DNA of 64,000 nt from Siphonodentalium dalli (GCA_032622095.1 CP136061.1:266297551-266361550), one strand, 5' to 3'; positions 45,740-58,018 are shown, counted from the stretch's first letter. Made by a program: numbers and translations. The notes: generated from the letters alone by a model not told the origin.

Positions 45740-45905
45740 TTAAATGTCACAATTTTGAGCGCAAGATGTCGCAACATTAAGCGCGAAAATTGCGATATTA
45801 AGCGCAAAGTATTGCAATAATATCGCAAGCGACTCGCTTATAGAGATTTCAACTTGCAATATTATTGCGATATTGGTCGCGAAAATAGCGCGCTTAATAT
45901 ACCAC
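45740..45905. repeat. Short interspersed TAAGCGC/GCGCTTA repeats
   Basis: Several copies of AAGCGC, TTGCGATATT and ATTGCAATA in both orientations form an imperfect inverted block. Confidence 0.6.
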
Positions 45906-46004
45906 GTCTTCTGACTGGAACTGTAGTTTATGTCGATGGAAACTTGGACTACTGCAATCCATGAATATAATGTTCTTGGTTAATTTGTTCGTCCCAGTCT
46001 CCAT

Positions 46005-47576
46005 CTAACAGCATTTTAGTATGCGTCTAACAGCATTTCGAAATCTTTTCATTAAACAGTACGCTAACGGATTAATGACCGAGTTCAGACAAAGAACGGA
46101 GAAAATCAAAGTTGGTTGATTTTCTGTGCGTTTTACGACTGACGATAGATTCAGGTAGGACACAATAGAGGCGGGGGCGACACATAGTGTGAGGAAGAAC
46201 ATTAGCATTGCCATTGTCCTCATCGAATCCCTCGACGAAGATCTAAATGTCATTGGTTTCCTTCGACGACATGAACATTCACTGTGGTCCGATGACGCAG
46301 GGGCGCTATCACCAGACGCAGCCGTGTGTTCTTTAGTAGAGCATTGTCTTGACTGTTCGTCCAATCCACTGCCAGGTTCGATGATATCACCGGACATAGT
46401 CGTATGTTCTGTAGCAACAGAGCATTGTATTGAATGTTTGTCCAATCCACTGCCAGGTTCGATGATATCACCGGACATAGTCGTATGTTCTGTAGCAACA
46501 GAGCATTGTATTGACTGTTCGCCCAATCCACTGACAGGTTGGACGTTACCACCGGACATAGTCGTATGTTCTGTAGCAACAGAGCATTGTATTGAATGTT
46601 CGTCCAATCCACTGCCAGGTTCGATGATATCACCGGACATAGTCGTATGTTCTGTAGCAACAGAGCATTGTATTGACTGTTCGCCCAATCCACTGACAGG
46701 TTGGACGTTACCACCGGACATAGTCATATGTTCTACAGCAGAAGAGAATTGTCTTGACTGTGATCTCAACCCACTGTCATGTTCGGCTATATCGATACAT
46801 CCTAGGTCTGTATGAGAACATTCTATCACTCCATTACAAGGCTCCAATTTATCTGTAATATCGTTGTTCGTTGACCATTGTCGGACGTCATGACTGCGTT
46901 GGGTGGAACATTTTGGCGTTGGTCCACCACCAATGATATTTGTCGAATTCTCGGCGATTTGGTAAATGATAGAAGATTCTCTATCGCAGCTAACATGCGA
47001 ACAGTAATTAGCCTGACATTCAATGCCAGACATACAATGAGTGGCCTCTCGTGCAGTCAAAAGATCGTACTTCTTCTGAATGCATGTCAGTACCCCTTTC
47101 TGTGTTCCAGTATGTTCACGTGTTTTGGTATTCTCCCCAGTGCTCGATTTTTCCTCTTGTGGTACCTTGTGTTCATATGAAGGCCCGTTAAAACACACAG
47201 CGGTATCGTCGAATTGACTTATGTTATAATGTTGTTCGTTGCCGAGATAAGTCGATAGCTTGACGGTTGTGTTTTCATTTATTTGTTTCTGACACTCGCT
47301 CTTGTCCGACAAAGCAACTAACGCCGACTGCGATGACCCAGTTTCTGTATGCCCTTTATCATTAACATCGACAACAACCAGACACGATGTGGGGTCCCCG
47401 GAACAGTCATCTGTCGTTCTAACCTTCTGTGAATCACGTGCGACAGCACTTGAATCCAACGATGCATCGTCTCTCTCTCTCGAATCCCGGCGGTGCGCTC
47501 TGTAGTCAAACTCTCTGCTATCAGGACATTTAAGGCCAGTCCAAAACGTGTCTTCTCTTACGGGTGCGGAAATTAG
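46005..47576 (-). CDS. Terminal exon of a class A (rhodopsin-like) GPCR: long third intracellular loop, TM6, TM7 and tail
   Basis: The frame is open from 47576 to a TAA at 46005. No convincing ATG starts it, so it should be joined to an upstream exon with TM1-TM5 (not found in this window). Acceptor candidates lie near 47560, where the minus strand reads CACCCGTAAG. About 390 hydrophilic residues follow, rich in C, H, S and T, including 27-residue tandem repeats. Then come TM6 (MLMFFLTLCVAPASIVSYL, with C-V-A-P where CWxP is usual), a short extracellular loop and TM7 ending NSVINPLAY, the NPxxY motif. A basic helix-8 segment and a terminal CC (possible palmitoylation) follow. It is too short and divergent to name a ligand. 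The plus-strand frame across it is a shadow. Confidence 0.8.
   Translation of the reverse strand, partial: LISAPVREDTFWTGLKCPDSREFDYRAHRRDSRERDDASLDSSAVARDSQKVRTTDDCSGDPTSCLVVVDVNDKGHTETGSSQSALVALSDKSECQKQINENTTVKLSTYLGNEQHYNISQFDDTAVCFNGPSYEHKVPQEEKSSTGENTKTREHTGTQKGVLTCIQKKYDLLTAREATHCMSGIECQANYCSHVSCDRESSIIYQIAENSTNIIGGGPTPKCSTQRSHDVRQWSTNNDITDKLEPCNGVIECSHTDLGCIDIAEHDSGLRSQSRQFSSAVEHMTMSGGNVQPVSGLGEQSIQCSVATEHTTMSGDIIEPGSGLDEHSIQCSVATEHTTMSGGNVQPVSGLGEQSIQCSVATEHTTMSGDIIEPGSGLDKHSIQCSVATEHTTMSGDIIEPGSGLDEQSRQCSTKEHTAASGDSAPASSDHSECSCRRRKPMTFRSSSRDSMRTMAMLMFFLTLCVAPASIVSYLNLSSVVKRTENQPTLIFSVLCLNSVINPLAYCLMKRFRNAVRRILKCC
46340..46780 (-). repeat. In-frame 81-bp coding minisatellite inside the GPCR loop
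   Basis: Five units of 81 bp encode 27-residue repeats sharing IQCSVATEHTTMSG, with two alternating subtypes (G-N-V-Q-P-V and D-I-I-E-P-G). The alternation suggests expansion of a 162-bp dimer. The period keeps the reading frame. Confidence 0.9.
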
Positions 47577-48717
47577 TCAAATCTGTGTGATATCTGGCAT
47601 TTTATTAATTCACGACACGTCTGGCATATACAGGCTTGATATAGAACATTTTCGACCATGATACTTGTTTGGCGTGGGGTCTCGAAAGCTTCAAATCGCT
47701 GAACGACTTAGTTGAATGTATCGGTCGAAATAATCTGGGCAAGAAGGTACAATATAATATGTTTTACTTAAATAGCTCAGAGTTAGCCACCCCTACCTTG
47801 TAGCTTTCGGGATCATATATAGCCCCAAGTCGGGGATCATATATAGCCCCTGCGTCGGGGAAATCCTGATCTACCACTCATAGTAATATCAAGAGGACTT
47901 GTAATTATTTAAATAGAACGCCCACCATATGTGTTATCCCACGAACAATTATTTTAAGTGGCCCAGCGACTCGGTCCAAGATAGCGGTTTCTCTACATTC
48001 CGACTTAATTGGAACTAGAAATCAGTGCGGTCAGCACGTCGGCAATGATTGGGTTGTCAGTGGACACATATTACATTGTCTGTATGATCCATGTAAAACG
48101 CCAAAATACACGATAATTACATGCATGTGTGTATCCGCCCTAATTTAACAATACGATTCCCTCAATGCTAAATCTTATAATGTCAACACCCGAATATCAG
48201 TCAAGTCATCTTAGATTTATTCTATATTCTTTTCCTTATAAGGCCGTGCTGATTATTCGTATTGATCAGTTGTATAATGAGTCAAGACACTAAGCAATCC
48301 AAAAGAGTAGTTACTCTGAGGAAGGAACACACGTACATACAATAGATGAAGTACATCGCTGGTCCTAACTGGCATATTTAAAAAGTGGAGGTTTTTAAGT
48401 GCGCAAAAACAAAACTGCCATTTAAATTGACAGATCTTAACCAAACGCATATATTGGAGGGGGGTAACACAGGGTCGGTCCGGTTATAGGACACAAATGT
48501 CATAGTGATAAATTCAATGCAGAATTTTATAGAACTAGTTTAATACACATAATTATACAATTAACCGCAAGCACAATATTGAACATATTTTGATTTGAAT
48601 GCCGGTACAACATACATTAATGTATACATAGATAGACATGACGGATAAACAAGAGGAAAATCAAATACGAGGTTATCAAAAAGGGATGACAGCACGAGTT
48701 ATAGAACTTAGAATATT
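47577..48717. other. Region upstream of the GPCR exon, no gene seen
   Basis: Contains a short duplicated GGGATCATATATAGCCCC block at about 47810-47850. No exon with transmembrane character was recognised on the minus strand. Confidence 0.5.
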
Positions 48718-49783
48718 AATCCTCTCCCGCAAGTAAATCACTCATCTCCCTTAAAACGTACTCCTCCCCCTTACGACTATTACGTGTCTCGTCTCCCTTA
48801 AGAATAGTACTGCTTTCTCTAAAGAATATCACTCCTCTCCTTAATAGTATTACTCCACTCCCTTGCGACCATTAAGTGTCTCATCCCTTAAGAATATATA
48901 TCACTCCTCTCCCTAAAGAATATTACTCATCTCCCTTAAGAATATCATTCATCTCCCTTAAGAATATGACACATCTCCCTTGAGAATATTACTCATCTCC
49001 CTAAGAATATCATTCATCTCCCTTAAGAATGTGACCCCTCTACCTTAAGAATATTACTCCGCTCCCTTAAGAATATGACTCCTCTCCCTTAAGGATATTA
49101 CTCCTTTCTCTTAAGAAATAACTCACCTCCCTTAAGAATACTACATTTCTCCCTTAAGAATATTACTCATCTCCCTTAAGAATAATACTCCTCTCCCTTA
49201 AGAATATTACTCATCTCCCTTAAGAATGTTACTCTTCTCCCTTAAGAATATTACTCCTCTCCCTAAAGAATATTACTCATCCCTTAAGAATATCATTCAT
49301 CTCCCTTAAGAATATGACCCTTTCCCTTGAGAATATTCCTCATCTCCCTTAAGAATATCATTCATCTCCCTTAAGAATATGACCCCTCTACCTTAAGAAT
49401 ATTACTCCGCTCCCTTAAGAATATGACTCCTCTCCCTTAAGGATATTACTCCTTTCTCTTAAGAAAATAACTCCCCTCCCTTAAGAATACTACATTTCTC
49501 CCTTAAGAATATTACTCATCTCCCTTAAGAATACTACTCCTCTCCCTTAAAATATTACTCATCTCCCTTAAGAATGTTACTCTTCTCCCTTATGAATATT
49601 ACTGCTCCCCCTTAATAATATTACTCCTCTCCCTTAAGAATATTACTCATCTCCCTTAAGAATATTAATCATCTCCCTTAAGAATATTACTCCTCGCTCT
49701 TAATAATATTACTCATCTCCCTTAATAATATTACTCACTTAAGAATTTTACTCCTTTCCCTTAAGCATATGGCTCCTGTCCCT
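48718..49783. repeat. 22-bp minisatellite array 1
   Basis: About 48 units of CTCCCTTAAGAATATTACTC plus two bases, with frequent single-base variants. Same family and orientation as the array at 58612-60275. Confidence 0.95.
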
Positions 49784-52424
49784 TAAAGTGCAGGTAGTAA
49801 TAATTAAGACCACCCGATATATGTTTATTAACCACGCTTAATCTGGTCAATGTAGTCTAGAGTGTTCAAAGAAATAACACCGCAGACGAAGCGGTTGCTA
49901 ATTTTGCTCCCGATGTCAACCAGAGCGTAAGCCCTCCTCTTTACTAAGAATAGTCGGCCTCTTTCGGAGAATTTCGGAAATGACGTCACAAGTTGAAGAC
50001 GTATTTCCCCCAGTGCGCGAATGTAAACCACGAATGTATTAAAGATATGTTTCGATAAAACACTCACGTTTTCGAGTACTTTGCGTGTAATTTGGAGCCA
50101 GAATATGATTAAAGTTTTCTACACGCTGTACACGCAGTGCTTTTCTTGTGAGTAGCAGCTATTGCATTCGTCAGAACGCAACCAAATGACGAAATACTGA
50201 CATCAATGTGGCAAAAATGTGTTAGTTTATTCCACATGCTTTATAATTTCTAAACAGTGATAATTGAGTGATAAATATTTTTGAATTAATTAGTCCACTT
50301 ACCGTAATATAGAGAATAGATGTATTAAAATTTGTATTTATTAAGATCTCAGTCGCTGTTTAGAAGGCCTGTACACGTGGTTTCTTCAGAAATAAAAAAA
50401 TCAAACTTCGAACAACAGTTACTGTACAGGTCTATTCACAGTACTGGAAGTTTGCTTTTGGTGTGTTCAGTTGCTACCAAAAGCATCGTGAGTGAGTTTT
50501 CACTTGATGGCAATTTGAATTTAAATCCAGGTGTTGTCACAAAATTATATTAAAAATGAAATACAATATATAGTGTTCTTACATCACCCAATTGTACAAC
50601 TCCAAGCTCATGACTACATGAGTTGGATCTTCAACAGTGACCCGTCCATAGACCTACCCCTATTTCTGAGCATACCCTCCAATATTTCACCCTATGCATC
50701 TTCTTAGCAGGGTATGGGTGAAGGGATGCCGGTATATCATATAGTGGGCCGCAGATTTGACAGGTTGGGGGGGTCTATGAAGAGGATCCAAGGATTGCGG
50801 CCAAGGTTGCCTCGGACTAATTAATCGCAGTATACCCGCTCCATTTAACTGATATCCAGGATCCAGCAAATAGCCTGCATTAATTGTAAACAGCTTTATA
50901 CCACAACATTCTTCAAACTTTAGATAGTGTTTGGCTCAAATTACAAATATAATGTTGTCGATGTAATTTACCCTTATTGCTCTTGGTTTAATATTGAAGA
51001 AAGGTATAATTCTTTGTCAACCATATCAATTGCCATGGCATGTAATCAATATTTTCTTAACTGGTATGCATGATTTCACCCCTCCCTATCTCTTAAAATT
51101 AAGTTTCTACATGTAGTAACTGGTGTTTGGGATTCGGGGTGGAGGGGCAGTAGTGGTGGGTATATGTTAAAATGATTGTATTCTCAGTTTTTGAATTTAT
51201 TTCCCTGAAATTATAAGAAGTTTATGTCCTCAGGTAAATAAATATTTTTTTTTAAATGGCACAGCACTTAATCTGCCAAACATTGGTATTTACATGTATA
51301 TCAAATTCACGTGGCAATAATTAAGTTAAACATGTAGTGAGGCATCCAAAGCTAAGCACTGTAAGTGCATGTAGCCATTTTCCTGTTTCACCCTCTCTGC
51401 ATGCTGGTCACTAAAATAAGACTCATTTAAATTCAAAAACCTTTGTATGACTATATTGTGGAAAATATGATTCAGTGGGTGATATATTGTGGCAAATATG
51501 ATTCAGTGGGTGACTGTTCTTATTTCAAGATCTCTCGCTCTCTATATATGTATATATATCAAGGAACTTCTAGCTCAATCTCATCAGCTATTTATCACGG
51601 TCATGCAACTACTATTTTCAGCATTCTGTGTTAGAATATCATGTACCGTGGTTCTGTCTCCAGTTTCCAGACATTAAGACCACCTGCAATTAACAGATTC
51701 GAACATCTTACAATGGGGATGGGGCATCAGTGCTAAATTGAGTACTGCTCAGTACATACACCACATACATGTACCAATACATTAGTTATATAGCCGTATA
51801 ATGTGTATAATTGTATATACGCCTAAAATGTTGGAAGTATCATGTATCAAATGTTAATTTATTTGTCCCTATCTCAAGGCCAAAGTCAAAATTATTTGTG
51901 GTTAAGGTTTTCCTTACCTACCCTAATACACCCCCCCCCCCCCCCCCACCCCACTCTAAAGTTTTGTCATGCTTTTCAAGAAATTTGTTCTCAATTTTGT
52001 ATATAAAAAACAAAACATAAACTTCAGTGCCTCAATCTGAATGGGATTTTCTCTGTCAAAGCACTGTGCTTATCACAGTTTATACCAAGGAAATCAAAAT
52101 TAGGCTGATCTAAATATTTTAGAAGATACTAAAAGCCATATGAAAATGTCAAAGTATAATAACAAAATAATTAAAAAATACCCACAGACCGTAAATTTAG
52201 CATTTTGTTTTTCTTTGTCATGTAACACTGAATATGTTTCAGACTTAATAGTATCTGAAGTGAAACAGTGATGTGAATTAATTGTGTTGCCTTTTGTGGG
52301 GCAAAGAAACTCCTGAATTTAAACTAAACAAAACAAAAAGAAATGGAAAATCCATTGTCTACCACTTACCTCTACATGTATTCATTTCTAAAAGTTCTCG
52401 TGAAGCTGTCAGTGAGACATAGAT
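49784..52424. other. Intergenic stretch with weak open frames
   Basis: A minus-strand frame at 49828-50067 lacks an ATG and a recognisable domain. A plus-strand frame at 50332-50553 ends in N-L-N-L-N-P-G, reminiscent of the N-terminal region of some LINEs. A poly-C run lies at 51931-51947. No gene can be supported. Confidence 0.4.
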
Positions 52425-52497
52425 AGAACTGCACGAGTGTCTGGATTTTGACGGAATTATCGCACGAGATTTGTTGGCGGAGCGATACCTCGAGTGA
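52425..52497. repeat. Inverted copy of the repeat at 54487-54558
   Basis: GAGTGTCTGGATTTTGACGG, then AATTATCGCACGAGATTTG, matches the reverse complement of 54487-54558 with only about four differences. An interspersed element end. Confidence 0.85.
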
Positions 52498-52762
52498 TGA
52501 ACGCGCAACAGGTCATGACTGCAGCCCCATAATTACATCGACGCGTCATCGGTTTCGGAAAGACGAACGCGTGATGTTTTGGGCGCATTTGGACTCGCGC
52601 AGGATTGACTTAATAAAGCATCATGTTTCAATATAAAGAGCCTCGTTGTTCCTGTTAACTTTGCCAAGGGCGCTATGGGATATTTTGGGCTGGTTTTGTC
52701 ACGATACACTTTTCGATTTAAATACATTTACAAAAGTGGCTTTTTCGCTAAATGTATATAAA

Positions 52763-52816
52763 TATAAGGATTAACTGTCATGTGGAAAACAGTCCACATG
52801 ACAGTTAATCCTTATA
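52763..52816. repeat. Perfect 24-bp-arm hairpin with 6-nt loop
   Basis: TAAGGATTAACTGTCATG in the left arm (52763-52786) is fully complementary to the right arm (52793-52816), with loop AAACAG. It could be a MITE remnant or a small-RNA precursor-like stem. Confidence 0.95.
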
Positions 52817-54439
52817 CTAATCTGAATTATTGTAAAACGTGCGTATAATTCCCATATCTACAGAGAGATGAAATGCGCTCGAATATTTGTGATCTTATTG
52901 AGAACTATAATTGACTGGTCAATCATTGCAGTTAAATTTAATTCAATTCAATTTATTGTATAACTCATCGTCGTGTATTGACATAATTGAGAGTAATATA
53001 CTAAATACAATTAAAATATTATAAATTATTGCATTGCACATGCTTGGTGTACATTTAAAATATTAGTATAGTGTTTTTGACCAAATATATATACACGTGT
53101 ATATAATAATTATATGCGTACATAATATGTGTATATAGTCATTTCAATTTGTTTGTTAATTTTAAATGGGGGGGGGATAAAGAAACAAATAATAATGATG
53201 AATTATGATCCGCGGGATATGGACGTTATATTTTGGACTTTTTTAATATACAAAGCGAGGTTTACCAGTGTTCGTCTATTGCCACAATTAACAATTCGGC
53301 TAGTTTAAATATGTTCGGTCTTCTGTAGTAATAGGGTTTCAAATATTTAAATCTCAGATCATTCAGTCATGGGCAGACTAGAATAACATGCAATTAATCC
53401 CCTAAAGCATCTTTACATAAAGTACACACTCGTTCGTTGTACGGGGTATCTGTCCATGAGCCATTTCGACTGGCAGTCGGTGGTTTCTGGTACTAAATAT
53501 TATAAGAGGGACCACAACTTTATTAATAAGAGTTTGCGATACCCGTCCGCCGGGATCGGTTACGGGTAAATCGGTGAACTTCGGTCACGAACACTTGCGT
53601 ACTTTCAATGCAGCACATACAACTATATTGAGTTAGAATGGGTAGATGTGTCCCATTGATCGGTGATCATTCACTAAGGTTTTCTCACCGATAAGTACAT
53701 GAATTCTATGAAATAGCTGTCAGCTACGCATTATCCTATTTATTGCAAGAAACATCAACAAATCGCATCGATAAAGTTGTCATTTATAAGACATATAAGT
53801 TTTATGTTCAAACTCTCGATGCGTTTTCTAGCACTTAGCTAACTACGGAAACCCAATCGTTTCACTGAAAACTGTGTTGTCTCCAGTAATGACAGCGGAT
53901 ACTCATTTGTTCGCCGCGTCCGGTAATAATGTAGGATAATGGATCCTACACTATTTAACAACGATCCATTATTTTAATAACGGATGCTCAACATCGAACT
54001 TAATGGAAGGTTATTTCACTGTGAACGATTCCATTTTATATGACTTGTATGGAGCTACCAAAAATATATCCATATATATATATATATATATATCTATACT
54101 AGACGAGGTTGGCACGGGTTCTAATCCCGACATGGGCGAAAGTCTTGACTGCTTTTCAAGCTTGTCTGGGTTGAGGGATTTCTCAATGTGCCATTCCGAT
54201 CGATACCTGATCATTTCGATATCTTTTCACTGAAGCAAGCACATTTGAAAAATGAACTCCCATACTGAGTCCGTTCCTCCATAAAGCTCATATACAATGA
54301 TTTTCAAGTATAACGGTGCTCTGACTGACAACTGGAAGTATATTAGAAGGGATATTCATATATAACCTCTTCACTCACGGTGTGTGTGTCTAACTTTGAA
54401 TTCCAGGCAATGAATTTTCACACTGTTAAAATTTGCACT
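52817..54439. other. Intergenic stretch, no gene seen
   Basis: AT-rich. It holds a short hairpin around TAATGGATCCTACAC (53930-53975) and a (TA)n run near 54075-54095. Nothing coding is supported. Confidence 0.5.
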
Positions 54440-54558
54440 CGATTTGTTGGCGGAACGCGATAACTCTCGTGCGGGACTGCGTCCCGCACTCGAGGTATCA
54501 CTCCGCCAACAAATCTCGTGCGATAATTCCGTCAAAATCCAGACACTCATGCGGTTCT
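54440..54558. repeat. Hairpin element, paired with 52425-52497
   Basis: GATTTGTTGGCGGA near 54441 pairs with TCCGCCAACAAATC near 54502, enclosing GTGCGGGACTGCGTCCCGCAC. The flank to 54558 is the inverted copy of 52425-52497. Confidence 0.85.
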
Positions 54559-55894
54559 ATTTGTATTACATATCTCAGTATCATAGTAAGTTCACTCATA
54601 GTCGTACATCTCCAGTACAGAAAATGTGAATTTAATTGAGTTTTAACACTGAATGAAAAAGTTCCGTCGACAGATTGCACTAGTGCGATTCTGAGCATTA
54701 TCACACGCCTGGAAACTTATGCGATCATGCGAATTACTTTGATAGATATGTAATAAATAATTATCCGTGTATATGTAGTCGTACTCTCGCGATCGAAATA
54801 AACGTACCGTGCCGATACGCTTATTTATTTCCAAGAAAAGTACGGTGCTTATATTTGGGATCCTTACGATTTTTTAGCAGGGAAATTAATAAACGTAAGT
54901 CACTAGCAAAAACCGAAGCAAAATGTGTATATTTTAAACTGAATTCGCCGACGAATTATAATAGCGCTGGGCTTCCCACATCTAACAATGATTAAATATA
55001 CTGAAGTTTTATTGAGAAATCGAAAATGAAAGTACAATCAGCCAACAGAGTGCATGCATGGATCTACATTATATATGACCCCGCTGCCATCTGGACTGGT
55101 AACATGCATGGACGCGTCCGAACTTTTGGGCGAATAGTTGGCTATTTACTTGAGTGATTGATTCCATGTTTAACCAACGAGGGGTAGGCCTAGGCCTATA
55201 TTCATATGATATCGCATATATCATTGCGAACTCGAACAGGTCTAACAAATGCACGTGTTCCGTACATTGGGGACACATAGGGTGCTAACTAGTATGAAGC
55301 GTATTTTGTTCTTTATAAATATTTAAATAAAAATGAATCGCTTTGGGTTGGCCGAATGTGCATGTATCAATAATGCTGCGGCAATGCTGGGTAGAAATAA
55401 TATATTGATTGATCGTGATCCTCGCCAGCCGACCTTGTAAATTCCATGCGCGGACTTTTCAAATCTACGTATTTTGATCAGCAGCTGGGTTTTTTTTTAA
55501 ATCACATGGCTCACAATAAAAATGGAAAATGTTTTCCGCGATAGGCATAAACAAAATACTCATTGAAACAAAACAAAAAATTAGCAGATAAATATGAAGA
55601 AAAAAAGAATATGAAAATGAATTGGCTGAAGCGAAATTGTTTACGGAATAAAACAAAATTGTGAAGCCCCCATGCCTCAGAGGAATATATCGCAAAAATC
55701 ACTGAAAAACGCCAAATCTAGGGATGCCAACTTGATGATAAAAGCTGCTCGAGTAGGCAGGCGGTCCCATGAGAAATTAGTTAAACAACAGAGGGACGGT
55801 GATTGTTCATAAAGCCCCACAAACAGTACAAATAATGTTCAGATAGGGCTAATATTTATAATGGCCAGCAAATGCAGGCAATTCTTCAAGGATT
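54559..55894. other. Intergenic stretch, no gene seen
   Basis: No family, exon or array recognised. A few short open frames have no domain or splice context. Confidence 0.5.
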
Positions 55895-56615
55895 GTCCAC
55901 TTATAAATGGACAATCGGTACCTAAAATGGTCATTAATAAATGGACAATCCAACCACGCGTGGCACGCGAGCTTGGGATTGTCCACTAAATGAAGACATG
56001 TTTTGCTAATCCTGCATGTTAGCTTCATATTTAATATGAAGGGCAATAACTCTATAAATAATATTAATTTGCTAAATAACGGTGATTTGTATGAGAAGAA
56101 GTGTTTTTGACGAAATAACGGAGATATTTGAAGAAGAGTTGTTGACGAAATAACGGAAATATTCGAAGAAGTGTTTTTAAAGAGCTAATCCTGCATGTTA
56201 GCTTCATATTCAATATGAAGGGCAATAACTCTATAAATAATATTAATTTGCTAAATAAAGGTGATTTGTATGAGAACAAGTGTTTTTGACGAAATAACGG
56301 AAATATTCGAAGAATTGTTTTTAAAGAGCGTACCCCAAACCTCGACAGGGAAGAATTTGACTTATATTTCACAAAAGTTGATCTGTTGTGGTGTTGCAAA
56401 TTTCAAACACAAATCTCCGTCATTTAGTTAAGGTACATTCTTTATAGAGTTATTACCCTTCATATTTAATATGAAGCTAACATGCACGATTATCTATATA
56501 TGTCGTGATTTAGTGGACAATCCCAAGCTCGCGTGCCACGTGTGGTCGGATTGTCCATTTATTAACGACCATTTTAGGTACCGATTGTCCATTTATAAGT
56601 GGACAATCTTATGCG
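55895..56615. mobile_element. Foldback element with 160-bp arms and tandem centre
   Basis: GATTGTCCACTTATAAATGG, TCGGTACCTAAAATGGTC, GAGCTTGGGATTGTCCACTA and TATAGAGTTATTGCCCTTCA-type blocks at 55895-56055 recur inverted at 56440-56615. The centre (56064-56400) holds two to three tandem copies of a unit containing GACGAAATAACGG and GAAGAAGTG. Confidence 0.8.
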
Positions 56616-56799
56616 CATTAGGTGAGCAAATGTGGACTAAATCACGAAAAAGTACCGTACCCAATATTCTACAGTAGTTGAGGTATCAATTAGTTATGGT
56701 ATCAATTTATTTCTCTGAAAGATGTGGGCAACTGGGTATATCAGTCTATCAGAAACACACACAATCACCCTGTAGGGTGTCAGACCGGTTTTTCGAAGA

Positions 56800-57075
56800 C
56801 CTATTACTACGAAGGCCCACAACTCCGAAGATCCGATTCTCCGACGGCCCACAACTCCGAAGACCCGATTCTCCGACGGCCCATAACTCCGAAGATCCGA
56901 TTCTCCGACGGCCCATAACTCCGAAGATCCGATTCTTCGAAAGCCCATAACTCCGAAGGGCCGATCCTCCGAAGACCTATAACTCCGAAGACCTATAACT
57001 CCGACGGGCCGATTCTCCGAAGACCTATAACTCCGAAGGCCCGATTCTCCGAAGGTCCGATTCTCCGAAGATTTT
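56800..57075. repeat. CCGAAG/CTCCGA short tandem repeat, left arm
   Basis: Units alternate CCCATAACTCCGAAG and ATCCGATTCTCCGA every 15-17 bp. The reverse-complement array lies at 57775-58018, giving an inverted pair around 57076-57774. Confidence 0.92.
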
Positions 57076-57116
57076 GTTTTATCGGGGTATTATCGTTTAC
57101 TAAATAGTGTACAGTC

Positions 57117-57308
57117 CAGTGGCGAAGCCAAGGGGTCCCAAAATTCCCACTGCCCCCATTAAACCTCTACTTGCTATTTCAGACAATATGGGCCCCTACC
57201 AAAACATGTCCAATGTCATGTAAACGCCCGGAAATCGTTAATGGGGCATCAAAATATTCAAACTTTTCCTACTGCCCCCACCTAAATGGGAATCCTGGCC
57301 CGCCACTG
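57117..57308. mobile_element. hAT-like MITE
   Basis: Ends CAGTGGCGAAGCCAAGG and, inverted, CAGTGGCGGGCCAGG. CAGTGGCG termini are common in hAT-type MITEs. No clear 8-bp duplication was found, so the class is tentative. Confidence 0.5.
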
Positions 57309-57460
57309 ACTATACACCAGATACTATAACGTTACGTTGGCCCATGAGATGCCAGAGTAAAATGTACAGGGGTGAACGGGGAAGAACTTGTCGCACCTGT
57401 GCATGTTAGGCTACTCTGACATTCTTGCAGCGTTTCGTTATAATATACCCGGTGCACACC

Positions 57461-57746
57461 AGTGGCGGAGCCAGGTTTCCCATTTAGGGGTGCACATTAA
57501 GTAGCATATGTGGGGGATATGTTGGGGATATATCATGCATATGATATGCCGAAAGCATATCACGAAGGCCTGATTTGGGGAGCGCATACATGGGAGGGGT
57601 CGCCCCCAATCGTTGGTCCGGGGCTACCCTGGGCAGGAACACTGTGAATATTTGAATGCCTAGGAGGGATTTCCTGTCGTTTACATGATATTTGACATGT
57701 TTTTTGGGGGCGGTCTTCCCTAGGGCCCCATTGACCCCGCCACTGG
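57461..57746. mobile_element. Second hAT-like MITE of the same type
   Basis: Ends CAGTGGCGGAGCCAGG and, inverted, CAGTGGCGGGGTCAATGG. Its interior differs from the element at 57117-57308. Beyond the pair, GTGTACAGTC and GACTGTACAC are complementary and belong to the outer inverted repeat. Confidence 0.5.
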
Positions 57747-57774
57747 ACTGTACACTATTTAATAAGTGATAAAA

Positions 57775-58018
57775 CATATCGGACCTTCGTAGAATCGGAT
57801 CTTCGGAGAATCGGCCCTTCGGAGTTATAGACCTTCGGAGTTATGGGCGTTCGGAGTTATAGGCCTTCGGAGTTATGGGCTTTCGGAGTTATGGGTCTTC
57901 GGAGTTATGGGATTTCGGAGAATCGGGACTTCGGAGTTATTGGCTTTCGGAGAATCGGGGCGTCGGAGAATCTGACCTTCGGAGAATCGGACCTTCGGAG
58001 TTATGGGTCTTCGGAAAA
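57775..58018. repeat. CTTCGGAG short tandem repeat, right arm
   Basis: Reverse complement of the array at 56800-57075, with units such as GGACCTTCGGAGAATC and GGAGTTATGGGTCTTC. Confidence 0.92.

Noticed and set aside
46189-46815. Plus-strand 208-codon frame opposite the GPCR exon
   Set aside because: Its regularity comes from the 81-bp repeat. The minus strand has TM6/TM7 motifs and the NPxxY box.
48718-49783. CRISPR-like array
   Set aside because: The 22-bp units are directly adjacent with no unique spacers, in a eukaryotic genome.
49828-50067. 79-codon minus-strand frame with a protein-like composition
   Set aside because: It begins with GTG, has no ATG, no recognised domain and no clear splice acceptor. 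The stretch includes TGACGTCA and looks like repeat DNA. Not supportable as an exon without transcripts.
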